A stretch of DNA of 64,000 nt from Phycomyces blakesleeanus NRRL 1555(-) (taxonomy: Eukaryota; Mucoromycota; Mucoromycetes; Mucorales; Phycomycetaceae). The position numbers were made by a program, and so were the translations under genes. Below are positions 49,617 through 61,100 of the stretch, in pieces; the first letter of the stretch is position 1, and each line of letters opens with the position of its first letter. The notes beneath the pieces were generated by a model. It made no database searches. It was not told the DNA's origin and worked only from the letters and a program-made list of their open reading frames with translations. The DNA is taken from the NCBI RefSeq assembly GCF_001638985.1, contig NW_017265139.1, forward strand, positions 1,550,001 through 1,614,000. Reading direction: 5' to 3'.

Positions 49617-49949
49617 ATGGCAGACGAAATCCAGCCATTAGGCAACTCAACACCATCCTCCCTGACATCTAAACAAGTTCATTACGCCCGTTTGAATGTG
49701 CAACTTAGCGAATTAGAAAAGAACATTAAGAAACTCCAAGAAAATCTTCAAGTCACAGCAGAACAGATCCCAAGTTTTCGCAAGCTTGGTACCCTTCATT
49801 CTTCCATGTATGTACTGTGTGGCTATATACATACATACGTATATATATACATTGTTTTCATATCATAGCTAATCACGCCTAAAAGCTTAATGTCTTCCTC
49901 AAGAGTCCTAAGTGAAAACGATACCACAGAGACAAACCGTGATTCTTAA
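49617..49949 (+). CDS. HSK3: DASH/Dam1 complex subunit Hsk3
   Basis: Two exons: 49617-49807 and 49886-49949, giving 84 residues. The peptide is mostly one coiled coil: KQVHYARLNVQLSELEKNIK, KLQENLQVTAEQIPSFRKLG and LHSSILMSSSRVLSE. It matches the Hsk3 pattern (RQ.. hydrophobic heptads, then RKLG..H..LFMAASKVL). Hsk3 is a small core subunit of the ring-forming DASH complex, which couples kinetochores to microtubules. The acceptor after CCTAAAAG was chosen because it restores the conserved SSILMSSSRVL; the nearer CATAG acceptor would give an immediate stop, and reading through the GTATGT donor gives a Tyr/Ile-rich tail from a TA repeat. Confidence 0.8.
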
Positions 49950-51884
49950 TGATAACTCACACAGACTATAATCACAGAAATAATATTAACAATAATAGAA
50001 ATATATATATATATCATATCATATCATATACACCTTATTAAAAAGAAAGGGAGATACTCTGCAAATGACTTACATTTGGTCTCTATATTTTTAAAACAAG
50101 TTCATGAATTACCCACGCACAAGTAACTCACGATGTAATTGTGTTCCCAATTGAGATGAACAATAGGGATAAGCAAACAAGGAACTGTGAAAGGAATATA
50201 TGAATCCTGCACATATTATAGACGATGGTAATTGTGTGCCCAATTGAAATAAATAGTAGAGAAGTAGATAAATTTAGGGATCAAATGGCACACTATATAG
50301 CAATTGAATTTGCACAAGAGAACTTTTAGCTATCAAGACAGTTATAAAAATTTGAAAGGCTTTCATAAATTTAGACAAACAGGTAGTGCAAACAGGTAGT
50401 AAATACTTAAATTGATAACAGTATAAAAAACACATAAGACACTTCAGGAAGAAGTGTTATCATAAACGTTAGAAGATGAGTACACAATGTATGAAATAAA
50501 GTAAATGAAACTAAACAACAAGTGCAATTATTACTATTTTATTTGAACCAAGCTTTTCAACTTTTGTAAGGGTTATGTTTTTTTTGAGTATCAGATATTT
50601 ATAAGAATAAAATATTTAAATAACCTTAGAAGAACGGTTTTTTCTTTCTTTGCATAGTATGGTTATTGCTTCTTAAACTGTCCCAATGGGGTCAACCGGT
50701 CTACCTCGTAATACTTTAAAATGAAGATTATAAACATCTTATTAGGGCATTGGTTATGACTACTCATTTTCACCTTTAAAATTTCGAGATTCTCTAGTAA
50801 GCATAAATAAGACGTCTGCAAACTAAAGTTTTCATAAATATTTTCTTACATTTTGTTGCTGAACTCGCGTCATACAGCTGATAAGAATACCTGGTATTGA
50901 ATTCTTTTTATATACAAAACTTAATAGACTGCCGTGAAATATCGGAGTACGCGTTTTCATATATATAAATATATTGGTTTTAAAGCTATCATTATATTTT
51001 GGATAATAATTCATATTTCTATATATTTTTCTGGAAGATGTACTAGCCGGTAATCATACAATTAAAATAGTCAACACAAACAGAGTTAACAGAAGACATA
51101 AAATGGAAATTCAAAAATATAAAAGAGTTTGTAAAAAGAAAAATAAGGATAAATAAAGTATTCGTTTTAATGACAGGCCGGTTTCCGGATGATCTCCGAT
51201 AAAGAAAGCTCAGGTACCAAATGGTTAAACGTTGGGATAGGACCAAGTTTTACCGAATAATAATAATAACGAAATGGTGCCAAATTACAAGCAAGATTTT
51301 TTTCTTACTAAAAAAGCTGGTTATATGGCTCATTAAAGCTTGAATATAGTATATAATTATCTTTTTGCTTAAAAAATCCTTCAAACAAAAGGCAAGTTGA
51401 TACGCAAATAATTCGTAGCTTGACATGCATGAACCACACACACACAAAAACACACGCGTAAGGATTTGACCATGTTTATTCTTTAATTTTACCGTCATAT
51501 GTAAAGCTTACTGTCGTAAGAAAGTATTGTTGTCTACTTCAAATTCAGATATGATATATTATTTTTGTAATATGTACAATATGTACAATTATTATAAAAA
51601 TTTAAAAAGCATTTATCACATTTATTTTCATGCAAACCGTTCAAATCTCTACCTCCAAGAAGTATGATTGGTCTCTCTAAGCTAATAATATTACCATGAC
51701 TTTTTTTTTTAAAAAAAAATCATTAAATTTTGTTTGACTTGATCCAAAGAAACCCAGGCGTCTTAAATTTAGGAAGAAGCACCTCACATTATGCGAGTGA
51801 CGTCACTTGGTTATTGGCCACCCGATTCAATATCACAGAAAACAAAAACATCAAGAGCCCTTTACCTAAACCACTAAGCGCGCC
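49950..51884. other. AT-rich intergenic region
   Basis: No gene is supported. Contains TA and ATC simple repeats at about 49999-50030 and a T/A homopolymer pair at 51700-51719 a short way before the next gene. Confidence 0.55.
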
Positions 51885-52097
51885 ATGTCTCCCAAGTTAT
51901 CTCACAACGAAGCCAACGTCGGCACCCCCGTCTACCACGATCCCTGGGCTAAGCGTGAGGCCTGGCGCAAGCACCCCATCTTCTCCAAGACTGCTGGTCT
52001 GAGAACTCTTTTCCCTGGTTTGGGCATTGCCACAGTCGCATTTGCTGCTTATTGCGGTTATGAGGCTGTTTTCCTCAAAGACAAGAAGCACCATTAA
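51885..52097 (+). CDS. Mitochondrial complex I subunit B12 (NDUFB3-like)
   Basis: Intronless, 70 residues. The sequence has the pattern of the small accessory subunit B12/NDUFB3 of NADH:ubiquinone oxidoreductase: DPWAKREAWRKHPIFSK, followed by a single membrane helix within FPGLGIATVAFAAYCGYEAV and a short charged end (FLKDKKHH). It would sit in the membrane arm of complex I in the inner mitochondrial membrane. No cleavable presequence is seen, as usual for this subunit. The start is the first ATG in frame and sits in a favourable context (GCGCCATGTC). Codons are biased to C/G in the third position, suggesting good expression. Confidence 0.88.
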   Translation: MSPKLSHNEANVGTPVYHDPWAKREAWRKHPIFSKTAGLRTLFPGLGIATVAFAAYCGYEAVFLKDKKHH

Positions 52098-52588
52098 ATA
52101 GATCGTGTTTTTACAAGGGTAATTGGCTCAAGTCTATTTCTGCATCGGGTGATTTGCTGACTGATTGTTTCATTTGGATCGTAGAACAATACCTCGGCTG
52201 GGCCTGTAAATGGAGGAGAACACAAAAAAAATGAACTGAAAATAAAATATATACATATAAAAAAAGAGGTTTTTGTTTTAAAGTGTCCTTTAATACCCAT
52301 GAAAAAATCGAAAGGCAATATTGTTCTTATTTCTGGAGTGTGTACGAGTATAAGTGCGAGTGCAAGTGATTTGTGTTTGTGTTTACAAGGAATTGAGAGA
52401 ATCAAGGCTTGAAGTGGACATGGTCGCGTGGGGTGTAATGGATGAAGTAGTGGAGGCCAATGGTTTGCAGGTCTGAAGTGATCATTGGTTTATCCATTCC
52501 CACGTGCGGTCTTTCATTGGAGGAGTTCTTCCGGTATTTAAATGGCGTACCGGTATATTTTATCTCTTCTTCTTCTTAAGCAATACTC
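52098..52588. other. Short intergenic region between B12 and GNAT genes
   Basis: 3' end of the B12 gene and promoter of the GNAT gene. A TATTTAAATGG element about 55 bp upstream of the GNAT start (near 52534) could be a TATA-like box. No further gene is seen. Confidence 0.5.
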
Positions 52589-53641
52589 ATGGCAGAATCA
52601 CTAGACAACAAGACACCCGAGACAGAAACGCCTCGTTTGGTATTGAGGACCTACCGGGCAACTGATTTTCCTCATGTGGACCATATGTTTGTAAGCAACT
52701 ACTTTGCGCTCGTTCCAGAAGGTGTCAGACGAAAGTTATGGTCTCCAGCGACATGGGTGGTGTGGTTTGCAGTTTACTCGTATCTGCTGATGATTGTGCC
52801 CGTATTGCTGGGCGGCATGGATTTTCCATCCTGGGCAGATACCGTACTCAAGCTCTTCTTCACATTTTCTTGGGGAGCAATTGGCTTTGCTGCCTTATTC
52901 ATTATCACCGACCAATTTGACACCCAAGACCGCGTTGAATATGCACGCCAAAACGATATGAAGGATCCTGAGGTTTACTACCTCAACTGGAACAAGAAAG
53001 AAGTCGAGGTGGAGGATGCTCCCAAAGGAAGCAGCGAAAAGAAGCAGGTCACTTTTGATAAAGATGCCAAACCAGCTACTGAAATTATTCGTGAGCGCAA
53101 GCCCGAGTCTGAACAGACTCCTTCACACTTTTGGGTTCTTTCTATGGATGGCGAACCCTGTGGTATGGTTGGACTGGCAATTAACAAGGATACTGTATTT
53201 GATCAAAGACCAGCCCAGCTAGCACCCTGGCAGAAGATTGGAGCCGGATTATTCCGTCGATACAACTTTTCTGTTCCCAAGTTCCTAGATACTCCCCCCA
53301 AGGTTGAGCCCAAGGTGTTTTCAAAAGCCCATGGACCTCGCACAGCTACTCTTACCAGATTGACAGTCAAGTACGATTATCAAAACTGTGGTTTGTCTAC
53401 ACTTCTTGTAAACCGTGCTCTTTCTTGGGCAAACGAGAATGGTATCGACCGAGTTTATGCGGAAACCAATGAGATGATGATGGCTGCAGAACAAATTCTC
53501 GAAAAGAGACACGGATTTAAGCGTATCAATAAGAAGAGTACCGGTTGGTTTGGTCAGTACGAAGCTGAATGGGAATGCAATGTTAAGGAGTGGGTCGCCA
53601 AGCATGAAGATCAAACAAAGGAAGCTTTTAAGAAAACCTGA
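52589..53641 (+). CDS. Membrane-anchored GNAT acetyltransferase
   Basis: Intronless, 350 residues. The N-terminus begins a GNAT fold (TPRLVLRTYRATDFPHV), is interrupted by two probable membrane helices at about residues 55-76 (VVWFAVYSYLLMIVPVLLGG) and 85-107 (VLKLFFTFSWGAIGFAALFI), then a charged insert, and resumes at about 180 with FWVLSMDGEPCGMVGLAI. The acetyl-CoA-binding motif region is LTVKYDYQNCGLSTLLVNRA, where the usual Q/RxxGxG/A becomes QNCGLS. This NAT8-like layout (helices inside the GNAT domain) suggests action at the ER or another endomembrane. The acceptor substrate cannot be told. A poly-A/T hairpin follows the stop (53657-53679). Confidence 0.88.
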   Translation: MAESLDNKTPETETPRLVLRTYRATDFPHVDHMFVSNYFALVPEGVRRKLWSPATWVVWFAVYSYLLMIVPVLLGGMDFPSWADTVLKLFFTFSWGAIGFAALFIITDQFDTQDRVEYARQNDMKDPEVYYLNWNKKEVEVEDAPKGSSEKKQVTFDKDAKPATEIIRERKPESEQTPSHFWVLSMDGEPCGMVGLAINKDTVFDQRPAQLAPWQKIGAGLFRRYNFSVPKFLDTPPKVEPKVFSKAHGPRTATLTRLTVKYDYQNCGLSTLLVNRALSWANENGIDRVYAETNEMMMAAEQILEKRHGFKRINKKSTGWFGQYEAEWECNVKEWVAKHEDQTKEAFKKT

Positions 53642-53838
53642 GTGCCCAATTGTAAAAAAAAATTGTTTTTTTTTTTATTTGTCCAGCTTTATATTACATA
53701 AATTAATCATTAGAATCCTTTCACTTCTCACATCCAACATTTTGCCCCAATTTTCTTATTCTCGTGTCACAATTCAAACTGTGAACCAAAATAAAATTAA
53801 AATAAACGTGTTTTTAGCTCCTTTATTCGCTATTAATT

Positions 53839-54684
53839 ATGAAAACAAAAGAGGTAGACCGGCCAATTGCGACAATGGAAGGCTGGGAAGACGGTTCCAA
53901 ATACAAACGAGAGCTATTTAATCTCGATCGTTGGGAACTTCAGTCAGCAGATCAGTTAACGATTCATATCGGACCTCATGACATTGTATTGGTGCAAGAT
54001 CCACATTCAAGTCACCTGGGAGGATATATCTGGTTAACTGCTATTGTATTCTGTGCCTATCTCGAATCATTGTGCGAGAAAAAAGAACGTCATGGATGGA
54101 TATCTCTCGACCGCACCAAGCGTTGGGTTGAGTTGGGATCAGGTGTGGGATTGATTGGGCTTATGCTTCGTAAGATGGGAATCGAGGATGTTATGATTAC
54201 CGATATTTCTGAACTAGTGCCTGTTATGGAGCGTAATGTTGAGGCGAATGGATTCACAGTCAAGTCAGTTAGTGGACGGAGAAAGAATGAAGCTTCTAAA
54301 ACAGATGAAGTGTTGGTGGAGCCTCTTTTGTGGGGTGATGGGGATGCGATTGAACATGTAAAATCTTCTGGTGTGATTGACTATTTGGTGGCATGCGATT
54401 GTATCTATTCTGAGGCGAGTGCATTGGATCTGGTTGATACGATGGATCGGCTGGCGGATGAGACGACAACAATTATATGTATCAGTGAAGTTCGTAACCA
54501 GGCAGCTCAAGATGCTTTTATGGCTGAAGCAAAGTCACGCTTTCACATGGAGCTTCTTCCGCCCTCACAGTGGCAGGGAAAGGTGAAGGGAGTTGCGTTT
54601 GCTGAGACATTGAATCTTTACCGATTGCGTAAATCTGTGGCGCCTACCAAGCACAAGAAGAGAATAAAGAATAAGTCTTCTTAA
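53839..54684 (+). CDS. METTL21-like protein methyltransferase
   Basis: Intronless, 281 residues. Class I SAM-dependent methyltransferase of the methyltransferase-16 group: motif I RWVELGSGVGLIGLMLRKMG at about residues 95-114, post-I DVMITDISELVPVMERNV, and the DxxY motif in VACDCIYSEASA at about 183-194, which in this group positions the target lysine. Upstream, HLGGYIWLTAIVFCAYLE is the usual G-x-x-W...A helix. Relatives (METTL21, Efm proteins) methylate elongation factors or chaperones in the cytosol; which substrate applies is unknown. The basic tail (KHKKRIKNKSS) may be a nuclear signal. Start at 53839; an alternative ATG at codon 13 also precedes the whole domain. Confidence 0.88.
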   Translation: MKTKEVDRPIATMEGWEDGSKYKRELFNLDRWELQSADQLTIHIGPHDIVLVQDPHSSHLGGYIWLTAIVFCAYLESLCEKKERHGWISLDRTKRWVELGSGVGLIGLMLRKMGIEDVMITDISELVPVMERNVEANGFTVKSVSGRRKNEASKTDEVLVEPLLWGDGDAIEHVKSSGVIDYLVACDCIYSEASALDLVDTMDRLADETTTIICISEVRNQAAQDAFMAEAKSRFHMELLPPSQWQGKVKGVAFAETLNLYRLRKSVAPTKHKKRIKNKSS

Positions 54685-55180
54685 AAGATTAAAATATTTA
54701 GAATAATAGCAATAGTTATATAGTTTAATGCATAGACACACACACGCATTTATTTATATATCTATACACAAAAAGAGGGGGAATAAATATACAGTTGATT
54801 TTCTTGTAATTGATCTGATAATGAAGTTCTGACCGATACTGTGGTCCTTTACCCGACCCTTTGGATTGGCGCAAAATGTTGTAACAAGGCTTGTTTAAAT
54901 TAGAAGCATGTATTATGTACAAATACATCTACCAAGGTGTACATATTATATTTTTTTTTAATAATAAATAACAATTTTAATAATTTTAATTTTTTTTAAT
55001 ATATTGCTCAATATATCAACCTTGCACGCACAAAAAAAAACCCAAAAAAAACTCCTACTCCAGCCAACCAAGTACTATTCGAACTTCATCTTTTCTTTCT
55101 TACTTTTGCCTTGCCCTTATTTATTTCCCTTCCTTTGGGCTCATCTGCAATTAGCTCTTACATTCATTAATAAAAGCGTC
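54685..55180. other. Promoter region of the DOCK gene
   Basis: AT-rich spacer with T-rich and A-rich runs. The frame of the DOCK exon stays open upstream to 55004 but has no ATG before 55181 and reads as low complexity (Lys, Phe, Leu), so it is taken as 5' leader. Confidence 0.6.
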
Positions 55181-58100
55181 ATGAAGTGGCTGCCGCTTCC
55201 CAAGATCGCCCATGCCATCGCCATCCATCCCTTTACACCATCAACTCTACCTCAAAATTCCACAGCCTCACAAAGCGGACGCCCATACACAACCTACTCA
55301 ACACTTCATTCACCACTCCTTTCACCGCAGACAGACACAGCTTCAATTCACACCATCGGCTCACTATCGCCCTCATTTAGCACCACTGACCATTCATCAC
55401 TCAATCCAACAGACTATGCACACCTTGCTGCACTTGAAGTGGGCGACGAGCTCTTCATATTCGAGCAGCAAGGTCAATGGTACCGAGGATATGTTTTGAG
55501 TACACTTGAAGCAGGCAGAAAACCAAATACAGCACCCATCGGCTGCTTTCCTCGCTCGCACGTGCAGATCAAAGAGTATCTGGACACAGCAGCTGGAGAC
55601 CCTTCAACCTTATGTCGCACGGATTCTATCTTGGACGACCGACCACTTTCTCCTACTGCACCCTGGCTGTCTCCTGATCTGCCAAGTCTTACACGTTCCT
55701 TTTCTGACTCTTTCATCAAGAAAGCCCCAGAGTGCGAACCAGCGCGTCCCAACAGTTATGTCGATTTTCACTTTGATCTCGACGATACAGCCCGTTATTC
55801 ATTTGTCAGCGATATGTCTAAACCATCTCCACCATCTCTACCACTCGTTCGATTCGATCAATCTACTCTCACCGGCAGCTCAGAACCATTAGTAGACGAG
55901 ATTGCTGCCTGTGTGAGTGAGTGGAACACTTTGCTGTATATTTATCTTGATCAGAATCAATACACTCAATTCAATGCAGTACGAGATCATATAAACTATC
56001 TCTTCCAAGCCCGGCGGCAGTTACTTGATCAGGCCCTTTCTAGGGAAGAACTATCAAGACTACGCAAAGAGATCATTCACCGTATGATCACTATGAATCT
56101 CGCCCTCGACCGTGACATGATCATTCGCCACCCAGAACGCGGCTTTCTCCTCGACTCCAATAATACCTCCCTCGCCACACTCTACCGTATGCACTGGAAA
56201 TACACCATCGCTGACCCTCTTCCCCTCACCTCCTTTTCAACCGTTACACCCCCCACACCACACTCCTTTTCTCTTCCAAAAGATACTACAGATCTACCGG
56301 CACTGGAACCACAGCCTTCAGTGTCTCAACAAAATAACAAAGGCGCAAAATTCAATCATCTTTTATTCGAACTCAAAGCCTGCGTTGCTCATATATGTCA
56401 ACCAGGGGAATTTACAGAATTATATTTTTCACTCTACAACAAGGCGGATTCAACATTTGTCACCGAGCAATTCGTAGTCGTTCTTACGTACAATGGAATG
56501 CCAAAGGACGAGAGTCAGATCGGAAAATTACAGACGCTTTTTACGGATCTCTCTGCTCACGACCTTACTACTAATCTTTATCTGATTTGTCGGATTGTTA
56601 GGCTGGGAGGGATGAAATTTACGGATAAGGAGAAGGATTATCATCTTGGAACAATCGGTAGCCACGCATCCATGATATTTAGCAACGATAATAGCCGTAT
56701 GATGAACTACTTTGACCAAGGAAACGGGCGGTACCAATCAAAATCTGTCCTATCCCCAACAGCTTCTACTGCTAATCTTTGTAGACGTCCATTTGGATGC
56801 GCGGTACTACACGTTGGAGGGCTTCTACAAAAGACAGAGCGTATTGGATTCGATACAATTACAAACAACGGTAGCAGCAGTAACAACAACGGCAACAACA
56901 CGCCTGCATTTTTCTTACCAGGGAATACAACCGCAAATCCCGCAAGCAATAGAATTACTTTATCTGAACACGATATGCGAATTTTCACTGCCACATCAGA
57001 GTCTACATTCTCAACACTTCATGAAGATATAATAAACAATTCAATCAAAGATATTTCTAAACATGCACGTGCAGAAACGCTTAGAGTTGATCTCAAGATG
57101 TTTTATGGACAGCTCGATCAGGTACTCAAGACCAATACTGCTTTATTACAAGACATGACTCGCACTTCACGACTTGGCTTTCCAGACGTAGTGTTTCCAT
57201 CTGATGAACGTAATGAACTTTACATAACCCTGATCTCGGGTGACTTTGCCCAGTTTGGCCGGTCGCGCAATATACAAGTTACTTTGTGTGTCCGCGATAA
57301 CTTTACCGGCGATGTTGTTGAAAATGCGCTATCTTCTGGTGCAAATTCACCTTTTGTAACATATTGGGATAGTATGGTATTCTACCATGACCAACGACCA
57401 AAGTGGGGAGAGATCCTCAAATTGAAGATCCAGCCATATGTTCTCTGGGCGCGATCTCACGTCTTTATTACAATTCGACACAGAAGTAGCCATCATATGA
57501 CGACACCATTACCACAAAGTATACCAGTTGGTGTGGCAACCAACCCTCAGGCAAATGCCAACGAGAAAATTATAGCCATGGGATTTCTACCTCTCACCTT
57601 ACCTTCGGCCCATCGTGATTTTGTAGCCGATGGATCTCATACCCTTTATTTATACAAATACGATCGTACCCTGGCTAACCAGGGCGCCTACATTGATAAT
57701 GTTCCGTGGTGTTATCGATCTTCCACTCCCTCAAACATGCAAGCCCAAGAGTATACTAATGCTCGATATAAGGAACAGAAGTTCAAGGTCGGGCATCGGT
57801 ACTCGTCTTCAGGTGGAAGTCTCAAGAGTCTTCATGGCACATTCACTACTCCCTCAGTTTTTAGCAGTACAACTGGAAGTAGTATCAACGTTGCAACAGC
57901 AGATTTGCCAAGCCCTGGAAAGCTTACCACATTACGTGATACTCTGACCATCAGTACATTTTTGTGTTCGACTCGATTTACCCAAAACAAGACTCTGGTA
58001 AAATTATTAAATTGGAGCGACATATTGGAGCAAGGACCCGAAGGTGGTGAAGAACTTTTATCAATCCTAGACAAATTTTCATTTGTGGGAGAAATGGAAG

Positions 58101-61100
58101 TTGTAAAGTTTCTTGGTGATATTTTTGATGTACTCCTGGCTATCCTTGTTTGCAAGCACAAGCACATGCATGCACGGGAAGATATCGTTGATCAAGCGCT
58201 GGCAGCAATAATCTGGGTTTTGGGGATTGTACAAGACAGACGGTTCAGTAACTTCAGACCAGTATTGGATGTGTACATTGATCAAAGATTTGTACCTGAC
58301 GAGAACGTTCCCGCAGATGCAAAGGCTCGTTTACTACAAAACTCTAATGATGAGATGACCTATGACCAGATTCTCAAAGGAATGCTCCGCCTGTGTACGA
58401 ATCCGAGTGACCCGAAGAAAGCAAAGTTATTGAGAAGTAGTATGAAAGTGTGGGACTATCTTTTCCGATTTATGGTACGCTCTAGAGACATGCAGAAACG
58501 GAAAGAAGACAACGGAGAACGTAGCCTGAGAGATATTATGTTTAAAGACGAGCTTCAGCAGCTATTGGATCTGATTATTCAAATGATGGTACCTGAGCAG
58601 CCTAATGTTATGATTGGTAGTCAGACACTGGCTCTCCAGCACTTTGCCGATGTATTAGGCGAACTTCGCGGTGTGCTATCTCCAAAGCAACTAGTTGATA
58701 CAACTACCAATTTCGTTGATACCTGCGATCATTTTACAGGAAAGCTGGTTGGATACAAACTGTGTATGATTTTGGCTATTGTCAAGGGACCAGTATTCAA
58801 CGATTATACTTGCCGGTCAGGCCTCGCAAAGCATGTGCTCAGGTGGATTCAGATGTGGATGAACTCTTATATGGCAGTAGCAAAGGACGTTATTTTTGCT
58901 CGCCATGACCAACAAGAAGGAGATCACCAACAGATACGATTACCAAAGGCACAATGGCTCGAAAATTTGCGACTTTCTTTGACAATCGTGAGCGAGGTCT
59001 TAGATAAAGCTAGAAAATCATGTGGTATGGCATCTTCGGGGTTGTCATCTGCCTCAGTATCATCACCGTCGATCAGCACATTCTCTCGTCCTATTTCTAC
59101 AGCAACAAGCGGTGATGAAGAAATAATAGACGAATCTCATGTAGAGCTTATGTCCATTACCGAGGTTGTCCTTCAGCTGGTTCCCCAGTTATTAAACGCC
59201 TACAAGGAACTTCAGCGACTAACACAACAGGCAATACAAGCATTGGAAATGACGGGTAATTCTATTCCTTCAAATGATAATTCGGCTTCAGCTGCAGTAG
59301 CTGCTTCTAGTCGTCGTAACTCAAGACACTCTCTCGGTATGTTACGTGAGCGAAACAACTCGGTCAGTAATAAGAACAACCCGGGAACCTCTTCAGATAT
59401 TTTGGAAAGCAATTCCAAGTTTTCAGTTGTTTTACAGGCCCTTGCCACCTCCCCTTCAGTGCCCTTTCCGAGCACCTATCCTTTTCAGACCACACCTACA
59501 AAAAGCTCGACTTTGGCAAACGGTAGCAATGTAATTGCTATGGTTACAACTGGATTGCTTGATATTACGGTAGTTCTTTTAGAACTTTTTCATCTGACAC
59601 CCCAGCGACAGTGGGTAGCATTTCTTCATGACTTTCAAGTCCGTGAAGGACCAGCAGCAACTGCAGTATTTTTGCGAAAGGTTTGTCATACATGCATGGC
59701 GATCTTGTTTGGTGACGATCTACAGATTCTTGAGGAATCCAAAGGCACTGTCGAAGGTCGTGAGCGCTGCGAGGAGGATGAAACACGCGAAAGTAGAAAG
59801 ATTCCTAGCAATTGGCTCAACATGGATGTTATTGCGCATCAGATCATTTTATGCAACATTCTCGCCCCTGCCATTTCTGTTTTAGAATCTGAAGCGTTCT
59901 TGCCTGTCACAATGGCAGATCATGGTGATACGGAGGTGGATATTGAAGAAGGGCCGGAGCTTATTTTGTGGCGGACAATGTTTGGCAGCTTACTTCAGAC
60001 TATGTCAAGTTCCCGTTTGGAAACTGAGAAATTCTTGCCTCAAGTCCAACGTGCAGTATGGAAACTTTCCGGTAATAGTAAAGGAGCAGTCGGTGCAAAG
60101 ACCTTGTTGCAACTCTGGCGCTTAGCAGGACCACCACAGCGACCAAAGGCTGAAGAGTCAAACAAAGCAGATGTCATGTCTTATTTTAGTAGTACAATCG
60201 AAGAAGAACCATTATCGCTCGAATCAGAAAAAGAAGACACAGAAGAGCAGACAGCAGAAGTATCAATTGAATTACCAAAGAAGGAACCCAAAGGACGCAG
60301 CATTGCATCCTTTTTGGAAGGTGACCCGGAGATGTATGGAGTAAAAATCATGATTGAGAAGATTAATGACGAAGATGCAGAAGACAAGAAGGAAGAATTA
60401 CGAAGGATAAAGGAGCGAAGATCAACATGTTCTGCTTATACCGATTCTGGAAAGCTCCCTGCAATATCAGTGCTACAAATTGATCTGATGTCTATCGTAC
60501 TACGCCCCCTTTGCGCCGTTGCCCTCACGCTTCACGAGCAGGCACGTTCTGCAGCTCTTGATGTTATTGCAGACATCATCACAATTGAATTGCACACCTT
60601 TGGAGAATTAACGCACACACGCCATTTGTTAATTGCAACTCTGGATCGTTTGGTTATGTCAGAAAATAAGGGAAATGAGATTATTAGAATTGATATGATG
60701 GAAGAACTCAGTCACATGCTCGAGATCAAGCTATTATCTCAAGATGCCAGTGAACTTATCCAACCTGGAAAAGAAGCCATTGAATCACTGAGCAGGTTTA
60801 TGGAAATATTGCTTCAAATCCGAAGTCTCCCACTCGACGACGATGAATTTATGGACGAACAAATCAATGCAACGCTCAAACTGATGAAGTTTATTCAGGT
60901 TATTGAACGAGAAGAAATTTATATCAAATATGTTCACCAGCTCGTTCAGCTTCATGTCGGCAGCCACAACTACATCGAAGCAGCTCTTACACTCAGATTC
61001 CACGCTAATTTGCTTGAATGGGATCCATACGAAGACCTTGCACCAATTCCCGATCTAGGTTTTGTTTCGCAAACCTCATTTTCACGCAAAGAAAAGCTTT

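Noticed and set aside
55004..55180. Extension of the DOCK reading frame upstream
   Set aside because: Frame is open but has no ATG and is low-complexity leader-like sequence; the SH3-containing protein starts at the 55181 ATG.
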